Below, piece after piece: positions 1 through 6,813 of a DNA stretch of 11,451 nt (positions are counted from its first letter, which is position 1; the number at the start of each line of letters is the position of its first letter). The notes beneath the pieces were generated by a model, which saw only the letters and a list, made by a program, of their open reading frames with translations, had not been told where the DNA came from and ran no database searches. The translations under genes were made by a program, and so were the position numbers. This DNA comes from DASUTW01 sp035513995 (lineage in GTDB: Bacteria > Actinomycetota > UBA4738 > CALAEC01): NCBI GenBank assembly GCA_035513995.1, contig DATKBL010000072.1, positions 1 to 11,451 on the forward strand, given 5' to 3'.

Positions 1-345
1 GATCCCCTCACCGTCCAGGTCGACATCGAGGCGAAGCTGCCCGTACGGGACCCCGTGGTCTCGATGGCGATCTACGACGGCTCCGACCGGCTGATGTTCA
101 AGACGGGGACCGACTGGACGCAGATGCCGCTGGGTACGGTGGAAGGGAAGCGACGGGTCTCGTTCCGGATCAGCACGATCCCGTTCACCTCGGGAGGCTA
201 CCGCCTCGCGGTGGGCGTGCACAGCCCGGACCTGGCGGCGGTCTACGACTGGTACGACCAGCAGGGCGCCTTCGAGATCTGGCGTGACCCTCCACGGGAA
301 GGGAGCGTCTGGGTGCCGCACGAGAGCGAGGTCGAGGAGCTGTGA
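1..345 (+). CDS. Polysaccharide-export ABC transporter ATP-binding protein, C-terminal (Wzt-type) domain; 5' partial
   Basis: Only the last 114 residues are present; reading frame 1 is open from base 1, so the gene begins outside the window. The visible part has no Walker motifs. It looks like the beta-sandwich carbohydrate-recognition domain at the C-terminus of Wzt/TagH-like ATPases: alternating beta strands (VQVDIEAKL, VVSMAIYDGSD, KRRVSFRISTIPF), then the conserved strand pair GGYRLAVGVHS and VYDWYDQQGAFEIW, where the family typically has a 'Y/HDxxDxxxxFEV' ending. Family knowledge: this domain binds the finished or capped polyprenol-linked polysaccharide and couples it to export by the Wzm/Wzt transporter. 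A GTG at 55 could be taken as a start but lies inside the domain and is rejected. The stop overlaps the next gene's GTG by 4 bases, consistent with translational coupling. The family call is good; the exported polymer is unknown. Confidence 0.72.
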   Translation, partial: DPLTVQVDIEAKLPVRDPVVSMAIYDGSDRLMFKTGTDWTQMPLGTVEGKRRVSFRISTIPFTSGGYRLAVGVHSPDLAAVYDWYDQQGAFEIWRDPPREGSVWVPHESEVEEL

Positions 346-803
346 GCGGGACGCCGCATCGGCACACCGACCCCTTGGACATGTATTACGAGCCTCCCCC
401 TCCGCCGGGGGAGAAGAGGAGGACGCGGATGCTCCTGGGACTGATCATCGGCTCGGTGGTGCTCGCCGCCGTCGCGCAGCTCACCCTGAAGTACGGGATG
501 AACCAGGTTGGGGCGATCGGGAGCCGCGACCTCGGGTCACCGGTGGCCACCGCACTGCGCGTCTTCCGTCAGCCGGCGGTGCTCGGGGGCTTCGCGCTGT
601 TCGGCCTGTCGGCCATGATGTGGCTGGTGGTCCTCTCGCGGACCTCGCTCTCGTTCGCCTACCCGTTCGCCGGGCTCACCTACGTCCTGATCCTGATCTT
701 CGACCGCGTGGTGCTGGGCGAGCCGGTGACCCCGCTGCGGTGGGCTGGGGTCTTCCTCATCATAGGAGGCCTCATCCTGATCTCCCGGACGGCCCCCCCG
801 TGA
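342..803 (+). CDS. Four-helix DMT-superfamily transporter, ArnE/ArnF (EamA/SMR)-like
   Basis: The protein has 153 residues. A hydrophilic, proline-rich N-terminal tail (about 1-29, with a run of five prolines followed by basic residues) precedes four predicted membrane helices at roughly 31-48, 78-98, 103-122 and 132-148. Helix 1 carries AQLTLKYGM, and the loop into helix 3 carries SLSFAYPFAGL. The xQxxxK and AYP patterns are typical of the ArnE/ArnF small flippase-like proteins rather than drug-exporting SMR proteins, and no glutamate is seen in helix 1 where EmrE has its essential one. Inferred role: moving a polyprenyl-phosphate-linked sugar across the membrane for the adjacent glycan pathway. 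The GTG start at 342 is chosen because it overlaps the upstream stop as GTGA, matching the other junctions of this operon. ATG codons at 381 and 429 would remove the tail and cannot be excluded. ArnE/ArnF act as a pair in enterobacteria, but no second subunit is visible here, so it may homodimerise. Confidence 0.75.
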   Translation: MSGTPHRHTDPLDMYYEPPPPPGEKRRTRMLLGLIIGSVVLAAVAQLTLKYGMNQVGAIGSRDLGSPVATALRVFRQPAVLGGFALFGLSAMMWLVVLSRTSLSFAYPFAGLTYVLILIFDRVVLGEPVTPLRWAGVFLIIGGLILISRTAPP

Positions 804-1687
804 GCGCCGACCTGGGGGTCGTCATCGTCAACTACAACGCCGGCGACCACCTGCGGCTGTGCGTCGCGTCGCTGTACGCGGGCGCGGGCGACCTGGACCT
901 CGACGTCGTCGTGGTCGACAACGCCTCGCGGGACGGCAGCGCCGAGGCCACGAAGGTCGCCCATCCCGCGATCCGCGTGATCGACAACCCCGTGAACCGC
1001 GGGTTCGCGGTGGCGGCCAACCGCGGCATCCGCGAGACCGACGCGCCGTTCGTCCTCCTCCTCAACCCCGACGCCGAGATCACCGGCGGCGGCCTGGAGG
1101 CCTTCGTGAAGGTGGCGAAGGAGCGTCCCCGGGCGGGCGCGCTCGGCTGTCTCGTGCGGAACCCGGACGGCTCGCTGCAGCCCTCGGCGCGAAGGGTCCC
1201 GGGGATGGGTGAGGGCCTGGCGCACGCGTTCCTCGGGCGGGTCGCCCCGGACAACCGGTGGTCGCGCTCGTACACGATGGCCGAGTGGGACCGCTCCTCC
1301 GAGCGCGAGGTGGAGTGGGTCTCGGGGTCGGCGATGCTGCTCCGGCGCGCCGCCGTCGACGAGGTCCGCGGGTTCGACGAGGGCTACTTCATGTACGTGG
1401 AGGACGTGGACCTGTGCACGCGCCTCCGGGGGCGAGGGTGGACGATCCTCTTCACCCCCGAGCTCGAGGTGATCCACGAGGTGGGGGTCTCCGCGAGGTC
1501 GCACCCACGCCGCATGGCCTACGAGCACTCGCGGAGCATCTACCGGTACTTCTCGAAGCACGTCGCGACGGGGCCCGGGGTGGCGCTCCGGCCGCTGGCG
1601 CGCGCGGCGTTGTGGGCGCGCGCCGCGCTCGTCGCGCGGCGGAGCCCCGAGGACCGGGTCGCCGGCCCTCGGAGACGACCGCGGTGA
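800..1687 (+). CDS. wbbL: WbbL-like family 2 glycosyltransferase (rhamnosyltransferase)
   Basis: The protein has 295 residues and a GT-A fold layout. The N-terminal strand VVIVNYNAGDH (7-17) is followed by DVVVVDNASRDGS (35-47), the NRGFAVAANRGI segment (66-77) and LLLNPDAEI (87-95), whose NPDAE replaces the classical DxD. Next come GSAMLLRRAAVDEVRGFDE (176-194) and YFMYVEDVDLCTRL (196-209), with the catalytic-region acidic ED/D cluster, and a conserved histidine region VIHEVGVSA (224-232). The tail is basic and arginine-rich. The pattern matches actinobacterial WbbL, which transfers L-rhamnose from dTDP-rhamnose to decaprenyl-diphosphoryl-GlcNAc to build the linker joining peptidoglycan to arabinogalactan. 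The adjacent manB-like gene is also the neighbour of wbbL in M. tuberculosis, which supports the call. The exact sugar donor in this organism is inferred. The frame stays open upstream to 284, but the GTG at 800 starts immediately at the GT motif and overlaps the preceding stop by 4 bases. Confidence 0.82.
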   Translation: MSADLGVVIVNYNAGDHLRLCVASLYAGAGDLDLDVVVVDNASRDGSAEATKVAHPAIRVIDNPVNRGFAVAANRGIRETDAPFVLLLNPDAEITGGGLEAFVKVAKERPRAGALGCLVRNPDGSLQPSARRVPGMGEGLAHAFLGRVAPDNRWSRSYTMAEWDRSSEREVEWVSGSAMLLRRAAVDEVRGFDEGYFMYVEDVDLCTRLRGRGWTILFTPELEVIHEVGVSARSHPRRMAYEHSRSIYRYFSKHVATGPGVALRPLARAALWARAALVARRSPEDRVAGPRRRPR

Positions 1688-2694
1688 AGGCCGTCGTCCT
1701 GGTCGGCGGTGAGGGGACGCGCCTGCGACCCCTCACCGAGACGCGCCCCAAGCCCCTGATCCCCTTCATGGACCGCCCCTTCCTGCACCACCCGCTCGAC
1801 CTGCTCTCGCGGCACGGGATCGAGGAGATCGTGCTCTCCTCCCCCTACCTCGAGGAGGAGTTCCGGGCGTTCCTGAAGGAGCGGGGCGGCTCGCCCCTGA
1901 TCACATGGATCACCGAGGAGATCCCGCTCGGGACCTGCGGGGCGATCGCCTCGGCCCGCGACCACCTCGACGACACTTTCGTGGTCTGCAACGGCGACAT
2001 CCTCACCGACCTGGACGTCACGGCTCTCGTCGCCTTCCACCGCGAGCGAGGAGCGACCGCCACGATCGCGCTGACCCCGGTTGAGGATGCGCGCCCCTAC
2101 GGCCTCGTGGACGCCGACGCCGACGGCCGGGTCCTGGCCTTCCGCGAGAAGCCGAGCGAGGCGGTCCCCGGGAACGTGAACGCCGGAACCTACGTCCTCG
2201 AGCCTCGCGCGCTCGACGGTGTGCCTGAGGGCGTGGAGATCTCGATCGAGCGCGAGACCTTCCCGAACCTGATCGCGCGCGGCGAGCCCCTGTACGCATT
2301 CGTCTCCGACGCGTACTGGCGCGACCTCGGGACCCCGGAGTCGTACCTCGCGGCCCACCGCGATGCGCTCGCCGGCCGCGTCTCGGGCGTCTCCACCGAC
2401 CGGCCCCATATGGGCCCGGGCGCCGTGGTCGAGGCGGGGGCGATGGTCGAGGAGACCGTGGTGGTCGGACGGAGGGCCCGCGTCGGGGAGGGGGCGAGCC
2501 TCGCGCGCAGCGTGCTCCACGAGGAGGCCCTCGTGGCCGAGGACGCCGAGGTCACGGACAGCATCCTGGGGCCGAGGAGCGAGGTCGGAGCGGGCGCCGT
2601 GGTCGAGGACACCGTGCTCGGCGAGGGCGCCCGGGTGGCGCCGGGGGCCGCCGTTCGAGGCGAGCGCGTGGAGCCGGGTCGCTCGATCTCCTAG
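1684..2694 (+). CDS. manB: Sugar-1-phosphate nucleotidyltransferase, ManB/RmlA-like (probable mannose-1-phosphate guanylyltransferase)
   Basis: The protein has 336 residues. The N-terminal nucleotidyltransferase domain (1-230) opens with the signature VLVGGEGTRLRPLTETRPK (5-23), the nucleotide- and pyrophosphate-binding loop. It continues with PLGTCGAI (81-88), the metal-binding VCNGDILTDLD (101-111), the FREKP motif (153-157), NAGTYVLEP (166-174), and SDAYWRDLGTPESY (208-221). The C-terminal part (about 240-336) has imperfect hexapeptide repeats (VGEGA, VGAGAVVED, GEGARVAPG) forming a left-handed beta helix. The layout and motifs resemble mycobacterial ManB, which makes GDP-mannose from GTP and mannose-1-phosphate. 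Glucose-1-phosphate thymidylyltransferase activity is the main alternative and motifs alone cannot decide. The GTG start overlaps the wbbL stop by 4 bases. It is the last gene of the polysaccharide operon, and a small hairpin follows its stop. Confidence 0.8.
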   Translation: MKAVVLVGGEGTRLRPLTETRPKPLIPFMDRPFLHHPLDLLSRHGIEEIVLSSPYLEEEFRAFLKERGGSPLITWITEEIPLGTCGAIASARDHLDDTFVVCNGDILTDLDVTALVAFHRERGATATIALTPVEDARPYGLVDADADGRVLAFREKPSEAVPGNVNAGTYVLEPRALDGVPEGVEISIERETFPNLIARGEPLYAFVSDAYWRDLGTPESYLAAHRDALAGRVSGVSTDRPHMGPGAVVEAGAMVEETVVVGRRARVGEGASLARSVLHEEALVAEDAEVTDSILGPRSEVGAGAVVEDTVLGEGARVAPGAAVRGERVEPGRSIS

Positions 2695-2700
2695 ACATCC

Positions 2701-2715
2701 GCCCCGAGATGGGGC
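2701..2715 (+). terminator. Weak hairpin after manB (possible transcription end)
   Basis: A perfect 5-bp GC stem (GCCCC/GGGGC) with a 5-base loop (GAGAT) lies 6 bases after the manB stop and is followed by TAAAT rather than a run of T. The stem is short and there is no U-tract, so it is at best a weak intrinsic terminator or a processing/attenuation hairpin. It sits in the longest gap of the left half, between the polysaccharide operon and the SpoIID pair. Confidence 0.25.
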
Positions 2716-2770
2716 TAAATCGGGGGGCCCGTATCGACGATGTGACCTACGAGGCCCGCTAACCGACACC

Positions 2771-4465
2771 ATGACCGGGGACCCCAAGATCGTCATCGTG
2801 CTCCGTGCCGCGCTCGTCGCGGCGGTTGCGGCGAGCCTGCTCGCGACCCCGGCGGGGGCGGCGGGCAGCTACCGCTTCAACGGCTCCGGCTGGGGCCACG
2901 GCATCGGCCTGAGTCAGTACGGCACCCTCGGCCTCGCGCAGGAGGGCTGGGGCCCCGCCCGCATCGTGAAGCACTACTACACGAACACCACCGTGGCCCA
3001 CCGCGACCCCCCGAAGGGACGGTTCCGGGTCGGCCTGCTCCAGCGGAGGCAGACGATCACCGTCACCGTGCAGCGTGGGGCCGTCGCCCTCCGTCTGAAG
3101 GGGCGGGCGATCGAGACGATCCGCAAGGGCGCCACGCGTCGGCTCATCGTGACGAACAGCAAGCGGTACCAGATCAAGCGCCCCGACGGCAGCGTGGTCG
3201 GGAAGCGTCTCTGGGGCGCCGCCGACAACCCCCTGGAGGTCCGGCCCAAGAACGGGGGCGTGGTCCGCGTCCCCGAGTGGGGCCACGCCGCGAGCCGGGG
3301 GTTCCTCCGCCTCAAGATCGTGGGGCGGGGGAGCGCGCACCTCGTCGCGGTCGTCCCCGCCGAGCAGTACCTCTACGGCCTGGGGGAGGTCCCCTCGTCC
3401 TGGCCGATGCGCGCCCTCAAGGCGCAGGTCATCGCGGCTCGCTCCTACGCGTACGTGGTGGTCAAGGCGGGCCGCTCGGGGTGCGCCTGCGACATCGTCG
3501 CCAGCACCCGAGACCAGGCCTACGTCGGATGGGACAAGGAGGCGGGAACCGGGGGGAACCGCTGGGTGGACGCCGTCCAGGGCACCGCCAGGCAGGTGGC
3601 GGTGCACGGGGGCGCGGTGATCCAGGGGCTCTACTCCTCGTCGAGCGGCGGCTACACCGAGAACGTGGAGAACGTGTGGGGGGGCGGCGCGATCGCCTAC
3701 CTCAAGGGCGTCTGCGACCCGGGCGACTGGACCCCGTCCAACCCCAACCGTGTCTGGTCGACGAGCTTCACGGCTCGAGGGCTCGCGTCGAAGCTGGGCC
3801 GGCCCAACGGCATGGTCCGCGTCACCGCCTTCAATGTGACGAAGCGCGGCGTCTCCGGGCGGGTCGTGACGGCCACGATCAAGGGACGGCGGGGCAGCGG
3901 CTCCACGGTCTCCTGGACAACGAGCGGGTGGAACCTGCGCGGGCGTCTCGGGCTCAAGGAGAGCCGATTCTGGGTGAACCAGGACCGGCAGGTCACCGGG
4001 CAGATCCGCGTGAAGTACGACGAGCTGGAGTGCCGACCCGGGCTCGCCAGGTCCAACCAGAAGAAGATCACCGGCGGCCGATGGCAGCGCTTCGACAAGG
4101 GCCGCATGTATCACCACGCGGGCCAGAAGCGAGTGACCTGGGTGCGCGGGCCGGTTCTCCAGAAGTACCTGGACCTGAAGGCGCACAACGGCTTCCTGGG
4201 GCGGCCGAGGGCGTTCGGCGGCGAGGCCGGCGGCGTCCGGGCGAGGTTCGACGGCGGCGACGTCTACCACCACGAGGCCGTAGGGGCCTTCGAGGTCCAC
4301 GGGCAGGTCCTCCAGGCGTACCGGAACCACGGCGGGCCCAAGTCCGACCTCGCGTTCCCCACCTCGGACGTCGTGATCGAGACGGACGGGACGCTCGTCT
4401 CCACCTTCGAGGGCGGCTCGATCTCCTGCGAGCCCGACGCGGGCTGCACGGTGACCCCGGCCTAG
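2771..4465 (+). CDS. Secreted SpoIID/LytB-domain protein with LGFP-like repeats, permuted domain order (paralog 1)
   Basis: The protein has 564 residues. The N-terminus has a hydrophobic export signal (about 8-31, ending ATPAGAAG). Immediately after it comes GSGWGHGIGLSQYG (38-51) and KHYYT (67-71), the module that normally closes a SpoIID domain. The canonical domain then starts with FRVGLL (85-90) and runs through EQYLYGLGEVPSSWPM (198-213), where E206 aligns with the catalytic glutamate of SpoIID. It continues with ALKAQVIAARSYAY (215-228), RDQAYVGW (247-254), SSSSGGYTENVENVW (289-303) and the closing LRGRLGLKESRFWVN (389-403). Residues from about 434 on form LGFP-like repeats (LGRP at 476, LAFP at 527). 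Family knowledge: SpoIID-type enzymes are lytic transglycosylases acting on glycan strands lacking stem peptides. Here a cell-wall remodelling role is inferred, not sporulation. Cysteines at 238, 240, 315, 421, 553 and 559 recur in the next gene. ATG at 2771 gives a complete signal peptide, but no good Shine-Dalgarno precedes it; GTG at 2798 is an alternative. Confidence 0.83.
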   Translation: MTGDPKIVIVLRAALVAAVAASLLATPAGAAGSYRFNGSGWGHGIGLSQYGTLGLAQEGWGPARIVKHYYTNTTVAHRDPPKGRFRVGLLQRRQTITVTVQRGAVALRLKGRAIETIRKGATRRLIVTNSKRYQIKRPDGSVVGKRLWGAADNPLEVRPKNGGVVRVPEWGHAASRGFLRLKIVGRGSAHLVAVVPAEQYLYGLGEVPSSWPMRALKAQVIAARSYAYVVVKAGRSGCACDIVASTRDQAYVGWDKEAGTGGNRWVDAVQGTARQVAVHGGAVIQGLYSSSSGGYTENVENVWGGGAIAYLKGVCDPGDWTPSNPNRVWSTSFTARGLASKLGRPNGMVRVTAFNVTKRGVSGRVVTATIKGRRGSGSTVSWTTSGWNLRGRLGLKESRFWVNQDRQVTGQIRVKYDELECRPGLARSNQKKITGGRWQRFDKGRMYHHAGQKRVTWVRGPVLQKYLDLKAHNGFLGRPRAFGGEAGGVRARFDGGDVYHHEAVGAFEVHGQVLQAYRNHGGPKSDLAFPTSDVVIETDGTLVSTFEGGSISCEPDAGCTVTPA

Positions 4466-4468
4466 GGG
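4464..4468 (+). promoter_or_regulatory. Ribosome binding site of second SpoIID paralog
   Basis: AGGGG ends 5 bases before the ATG at 4474 and overlaps the TAG stop of paralog 1. With only 8 bases between the two genes and a good Shine-Dalgarno inside the junction, the two SpoIID genes are almost certainly cotranscribed, and the start is well defined. Confidence 0.6.
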
Positions 4469-4473
4469 CTCTC

Positions 4474-5997
4474 ATGCGGCGCATCCTCCCCACCTCGATC
4501 CTGCTGGCGGCGCTGATCGCCGCGCCGCTCGCGCCCTTCGCCCGCGCCGCCGATCGGTTCACGTTCCACGGATCCGGGTGGGGGCACGGCATCGGCCTGA
4601 GCCAGTACGGCGCGCTCGGGCTCGCCCAGGAGGGCTGGGCGCCGGTGCGGATCCTGAAGCACTACTACACGGGGGTACGCGTCCAGCGGCGCGATCCGCC
4701 CCGCGACCCCCTCCGGGTGGGGCTCCTCCAGTACCGAGGCCGCGTCACGGTGAACGCCCAGTCGGGCCCCCTCGACCTCGCCCTCTCGAACGGGACGCAC
4801 ATCGAGACCCTCGCGTCGGGGAGGACCAGGGTGATCGAGGTGGTGGGCGGCCGCTTCCGGATCGAGACGCCCACCGGGGAGCTGGTGGGCGACCGGCTGT
4901 GGGGCAGCTCCACGCGACATCTCCAGGTGCTGCGGGCCGACGGCTCGATCGTCCGGGTCCCCGAGTGGGGGCACCGGGCGGGCCGGGGGATGCTCGAGCT
5001 TCGGGTGGCCGGATCGGGGACCGCGCACCTCGTGGCCGTGCTCGACCCCGAGGAGTACCTATACGGGCTGGGGGAGGTCCCCTCGTCCTGGCCCATGGCC
5101 GCGCTGAAGGCCCAGGCGATGGCCGCACGCACCTACGCGTACCAGCGGGCGGCCGGAGGCCGGACGGGGTGCGCGTGCCACATCCTCGGCGACACGCGCG
5201 ACCAGGCCTACGTGGGGTGGGACAAGGAGGTGGGCACCGACGGCGACCGCTGGGTCCGCTCGGTGGTGGACACCTCGCGCCGCGTCGTCCTCCACCACGG
5301 GGAGCCGATCGCGACGCTGTACTCCTCCTCGAGCGGCGGGTACACGGAGAACGTCGAGACGGTCTGGGGCGGGGCGGCGCAGCCCTACCTCAAGGGCGTC
5401 TGCGATCCGGGTGACTTCACGTCGTCGAACCCCAACCGGACGTGGGAGGTGTCGCTCTCATCCTCGGAGGTCGCCGCCCGGCTCCGCTCCGGCCTCGGAT
5501 GGTCGGTGGCCCGGGTGGGGGCGATCAAGGCCGTGCGGCGGGGCGTCTCGGGGCGGCTGGCGAAGGTGCGGGTGGAGGGCAGGGCCCCGGGCGGGGGCTC
5601 GTTCTCGGCGACGACCTCCGGCTGGGGCCTCCGCGGGGCCCTGGGCCTGAAGGACACCCGCGTCTGGGTGAACGCCGACCGCAGCGTGACCGGCGCGATC
5701 CGGCGGGAGTACGACCGGATCGTGTGCCGGCCCGGCCTGCCCACCGGTCCCCAGCGAGGACTGGCGGGCGGGGTCTGGCAGCGCTTCCAGCGCGGGCGGA
5801 TCCTCCAGAAGGGGGCGGTGGCGGCCTGGATACGGAAGCCCATCCTCCCCGTCTACCTCCGCCGAGGAGGCCCCGGCGGGTCGCTCGGGTATCCGGTCTC
5901 CCAGCAGACGAAGCTCCAGGATGGGCGGGTGCGGGTGCGGTTCGAGGGCGGGACGATCACGTGTCGCTCGGGCGGGGCCTGCTCGGTCCGGACCTGA
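4474..5997 (+). CDS. Secreted SpoIID/LytB-domain protein with LGFP-like repeat, permuted domain order (paralog 2)
   Basis: The protein has 507 residues and is collinear with the upstream gene over its whole length. It has an export signal (1-26: MRR, hydrophobic core, cleavage likely after FARAA), then GSGWGHGIGLSQYG (33-46) with KHYYT (62-66). The canonical SpoIID body follows: LRVGLL (80-85), EEYLYGLGEVPSSWPM (193-208) with putative catalytic E201, ALKAQAMAARTYAY (210-223), RDQAYVGWDKEVG (242-254), SSSSGGYTENVETVW (284-298) and LRGALGLKDTRVWVN (386-400). The C-terminal LGFP-like tail is shorter than in paralog 1, with one LGYP motif (471-474) and a final FEGGTITC strand. Six cysteines (233, 235, 310, 418, 497, 503) match those of paralog 1. 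A peptidoglycan glycan-strand lytic role is inferred from the family. The pair most likely arose by tandem duplication; its stop is 1 base from the stop of the convergent DUF3105 gene. Confidence 0.83.
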   Translation: MRRILPTSILLAALIAAPLAPFARAADRFTFHGSGWGHGIGLSQYGALGLAQEGWAPVRILKHYYTGVRVQRRDPPRDPLRVGLLQYRGRVTVNAQSGPLDLALSNGTHIETLASGRTRVIEVVGGRFRIETPTGELVGDRLWGSSTRHLQVLRADGSIVRVPEWGHRAGRGMLELRVAGSGTAHLVAVLDPEEYLYGLGEVPSSWPMAALKAQAMAARTYAYQRAAGGRTGCACHILGDTRDQAYVGWDKEVGTDGDRWVRSVVDTSRRVVLHHGEPIATLYSSSSGGYTENVETVWGGAAQPYLKGVCDPGDFTSSNPNRTWEVSLSSSEVAARLRSGLGWSVARVGAIKAVRRGVSGRLAKVRVEGRAPGGGSFSATTSGWGLRGALGLKDTRVWVNADRSVTGAIRREYDRIVCRPGLPTGPQRGLAGGVWQRFQRGRILQKGAVAAWIRKPILPVYLRRGGPGGSLGYPVSQQTKLQDGRVRVRFEGGTITCRSGGACSVRT

Positions 5998-5998
5998 C

Positions 5999-6745
5999 TC
6001 AGACCGCGTTCGGCTCGGGGGCCTCGGGGCTCTCGCGGAACTGGTCGATGAAGTACCTCGCGACGTCGACTACGTCGCCGGCCGAGTCCCCGGACACGTC
6101 GCAGCGCTGGGCCCGGTTCCACGCGACGATCACGAGGTTCTCGTCGTCCTGCAGGTTCGGGTAGGGGGCGATGATCACCTTGCGCTGGCTCCGGGCCAGG
6201 CTGGTGAGCTCGTCGAGCACCTCCTGGTCGAGCGCTCCATCGCTCTCCTGCTCGTAGTACATGATGACGTAGCCATGCTCGAGGTTGTGGACCGCCCGGA
6301 ACTCGAAGGCCGGGTCGAAGGGGACGTCGTAGACGCTCTCTCCCGGAGGGAGCCACTGCTCGAAGTGGGGGCCGGAGGTGGCGGGGACGTTCTCGTACGT
6401 GGGGGGCTGGGACACGTGGCCCGCGCCCTCGTCCACGAGGTCGCCAGCGTCGTCGCTCAGTATGGACCCGCAGCCGATCTCGGTGGCCAGCGCCGCGATG
6501 CGCTCATCGCGCTGCGCGCTCGCCTGGACCGCGTTGAAGACCAGGAACCCTCCCCCGCCCAGGACGGCGAGGGTCAGCGCGCCGATCCCCACGCGCTTCA
6601 CCAGGCGGCCGCGGCGGTAGGAGCGGATCGCCTTCTCCCGCTCGCGCTGGGCCGCCTCCTTGCGGGCCTCCCGGTCGGCCGGCTCAGGAGCCGACACGGG
6701 GGCGCCGGGGGCGCGCTTCTTCCGCTTCTTCTTCTTGTTGGTCAT
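5999..6745 (-). CDS. Membrane-anchored DUF3105 protein
   Basis: The protein has 248 residues. A very basic N-terminus (MTNKKKKRKKR, then a charged stretch to about 49) precedes one membrane helix (about 52-72), so the rest probably lies outside the cell (positive-inside rule). The extracytoplasmic part has the hallmarks of DUF3105: VPATSGPHFEQW (120-131), AVHNLEHGYVIMYY (151-164), APYPNLQDDENLVIVAWNR (193-211) and RYFIDQF (230-236). Cysteines 92 and 215 may pair. The conserved histidines in SGPH and HNLEHG suggest a metal or active site, but I know of no established function for the family. ATG at 6745 is preceded by GGAG (6752-6755 on the complement) at a 6-base spacing, so the start is firm. 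The gene converges on the SpoIID pair with a 1-base gap and diverges from the small membrane protein gene at 6814. Confidence 0.85.
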   Translation of the reverse strand: MTNKKKKRKKRAPGAPVSAPEPADREARKEAAQREREKAIRSYRRGRLVKRVGIGALTLAVLGGGGFLVFNAVQASAQRDERIAALATEIGCGSILSDDAGDLVDEGAGHVSQPPTYENVPATSGPHFEQWLPPGESVYDVPFDPAFEFRAVHNLEHGYVIMYYEQESDGALDQEVLDELTSLARSQRKVIIAPYPNLQDDENLVIVAWNRAQRCDVSGDSAGDVVDVARYFIDQFRESPEAPEPNAV

Positions 6746-6772
6746 GGGGAGCTCCCTCGACTTCCGAGAGCA

Positions 6773-6778
6773 ACTATA
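6773..6778 (-). promoter_or_regulatory. Candidate -10 element for the DUF3105 gene
   Basis: On the complement this reads TATAGT, close to the TATAAT consensus and unusual in such GC-rich DNA. It lies about 27 bases before the ATG at 6745, leaving room for a transcription start and the GGAG ribosome binding site. About 17 bases further upstream is GCGACG (complement of 6796-6801), which shares only the GAC core with a -35 box. The call rests mainly on the -10 match and its position. Confidence 0.35.
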
Positions 6779-6813
6779 CGCAAGGATCGGAACATCGTCG
6801 CCGGGCGGAACGC

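Noticed and set aside
2363..2770. Upstream extension of the SpoIID paralog 1 reading frame into manB
   Set aside because: The extension is arginine/serine/proline-rich shadow of manB, and it would bury the signal peptide. The ATG at 2771 gives a normal exported protein.
2716..2770. Promoter for the SpoIID pair
   Set aside because: The gap has small AT patches (TAAAT, GTATCG) but no -35/-10 pair at proper spacing and no leaderless TANNNT just before the ATG, so no promoter is called.
2759..4330. Long minus-strand open frame opposite SpoIID paralog 1
   Set aside because: It is a shadow of a recognised gene, with no conserved motif and biased composition. The minus-strand frame at 1540-2796 opposite manB is rejected for the same reason.
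2771..5997. Evidence for endospore formation
   Set aside because: SpoIID-domain proteins are widespread in non-sporulating bacteria, and no other sporulation gene is present. A general wall-remodelling role is more likely.
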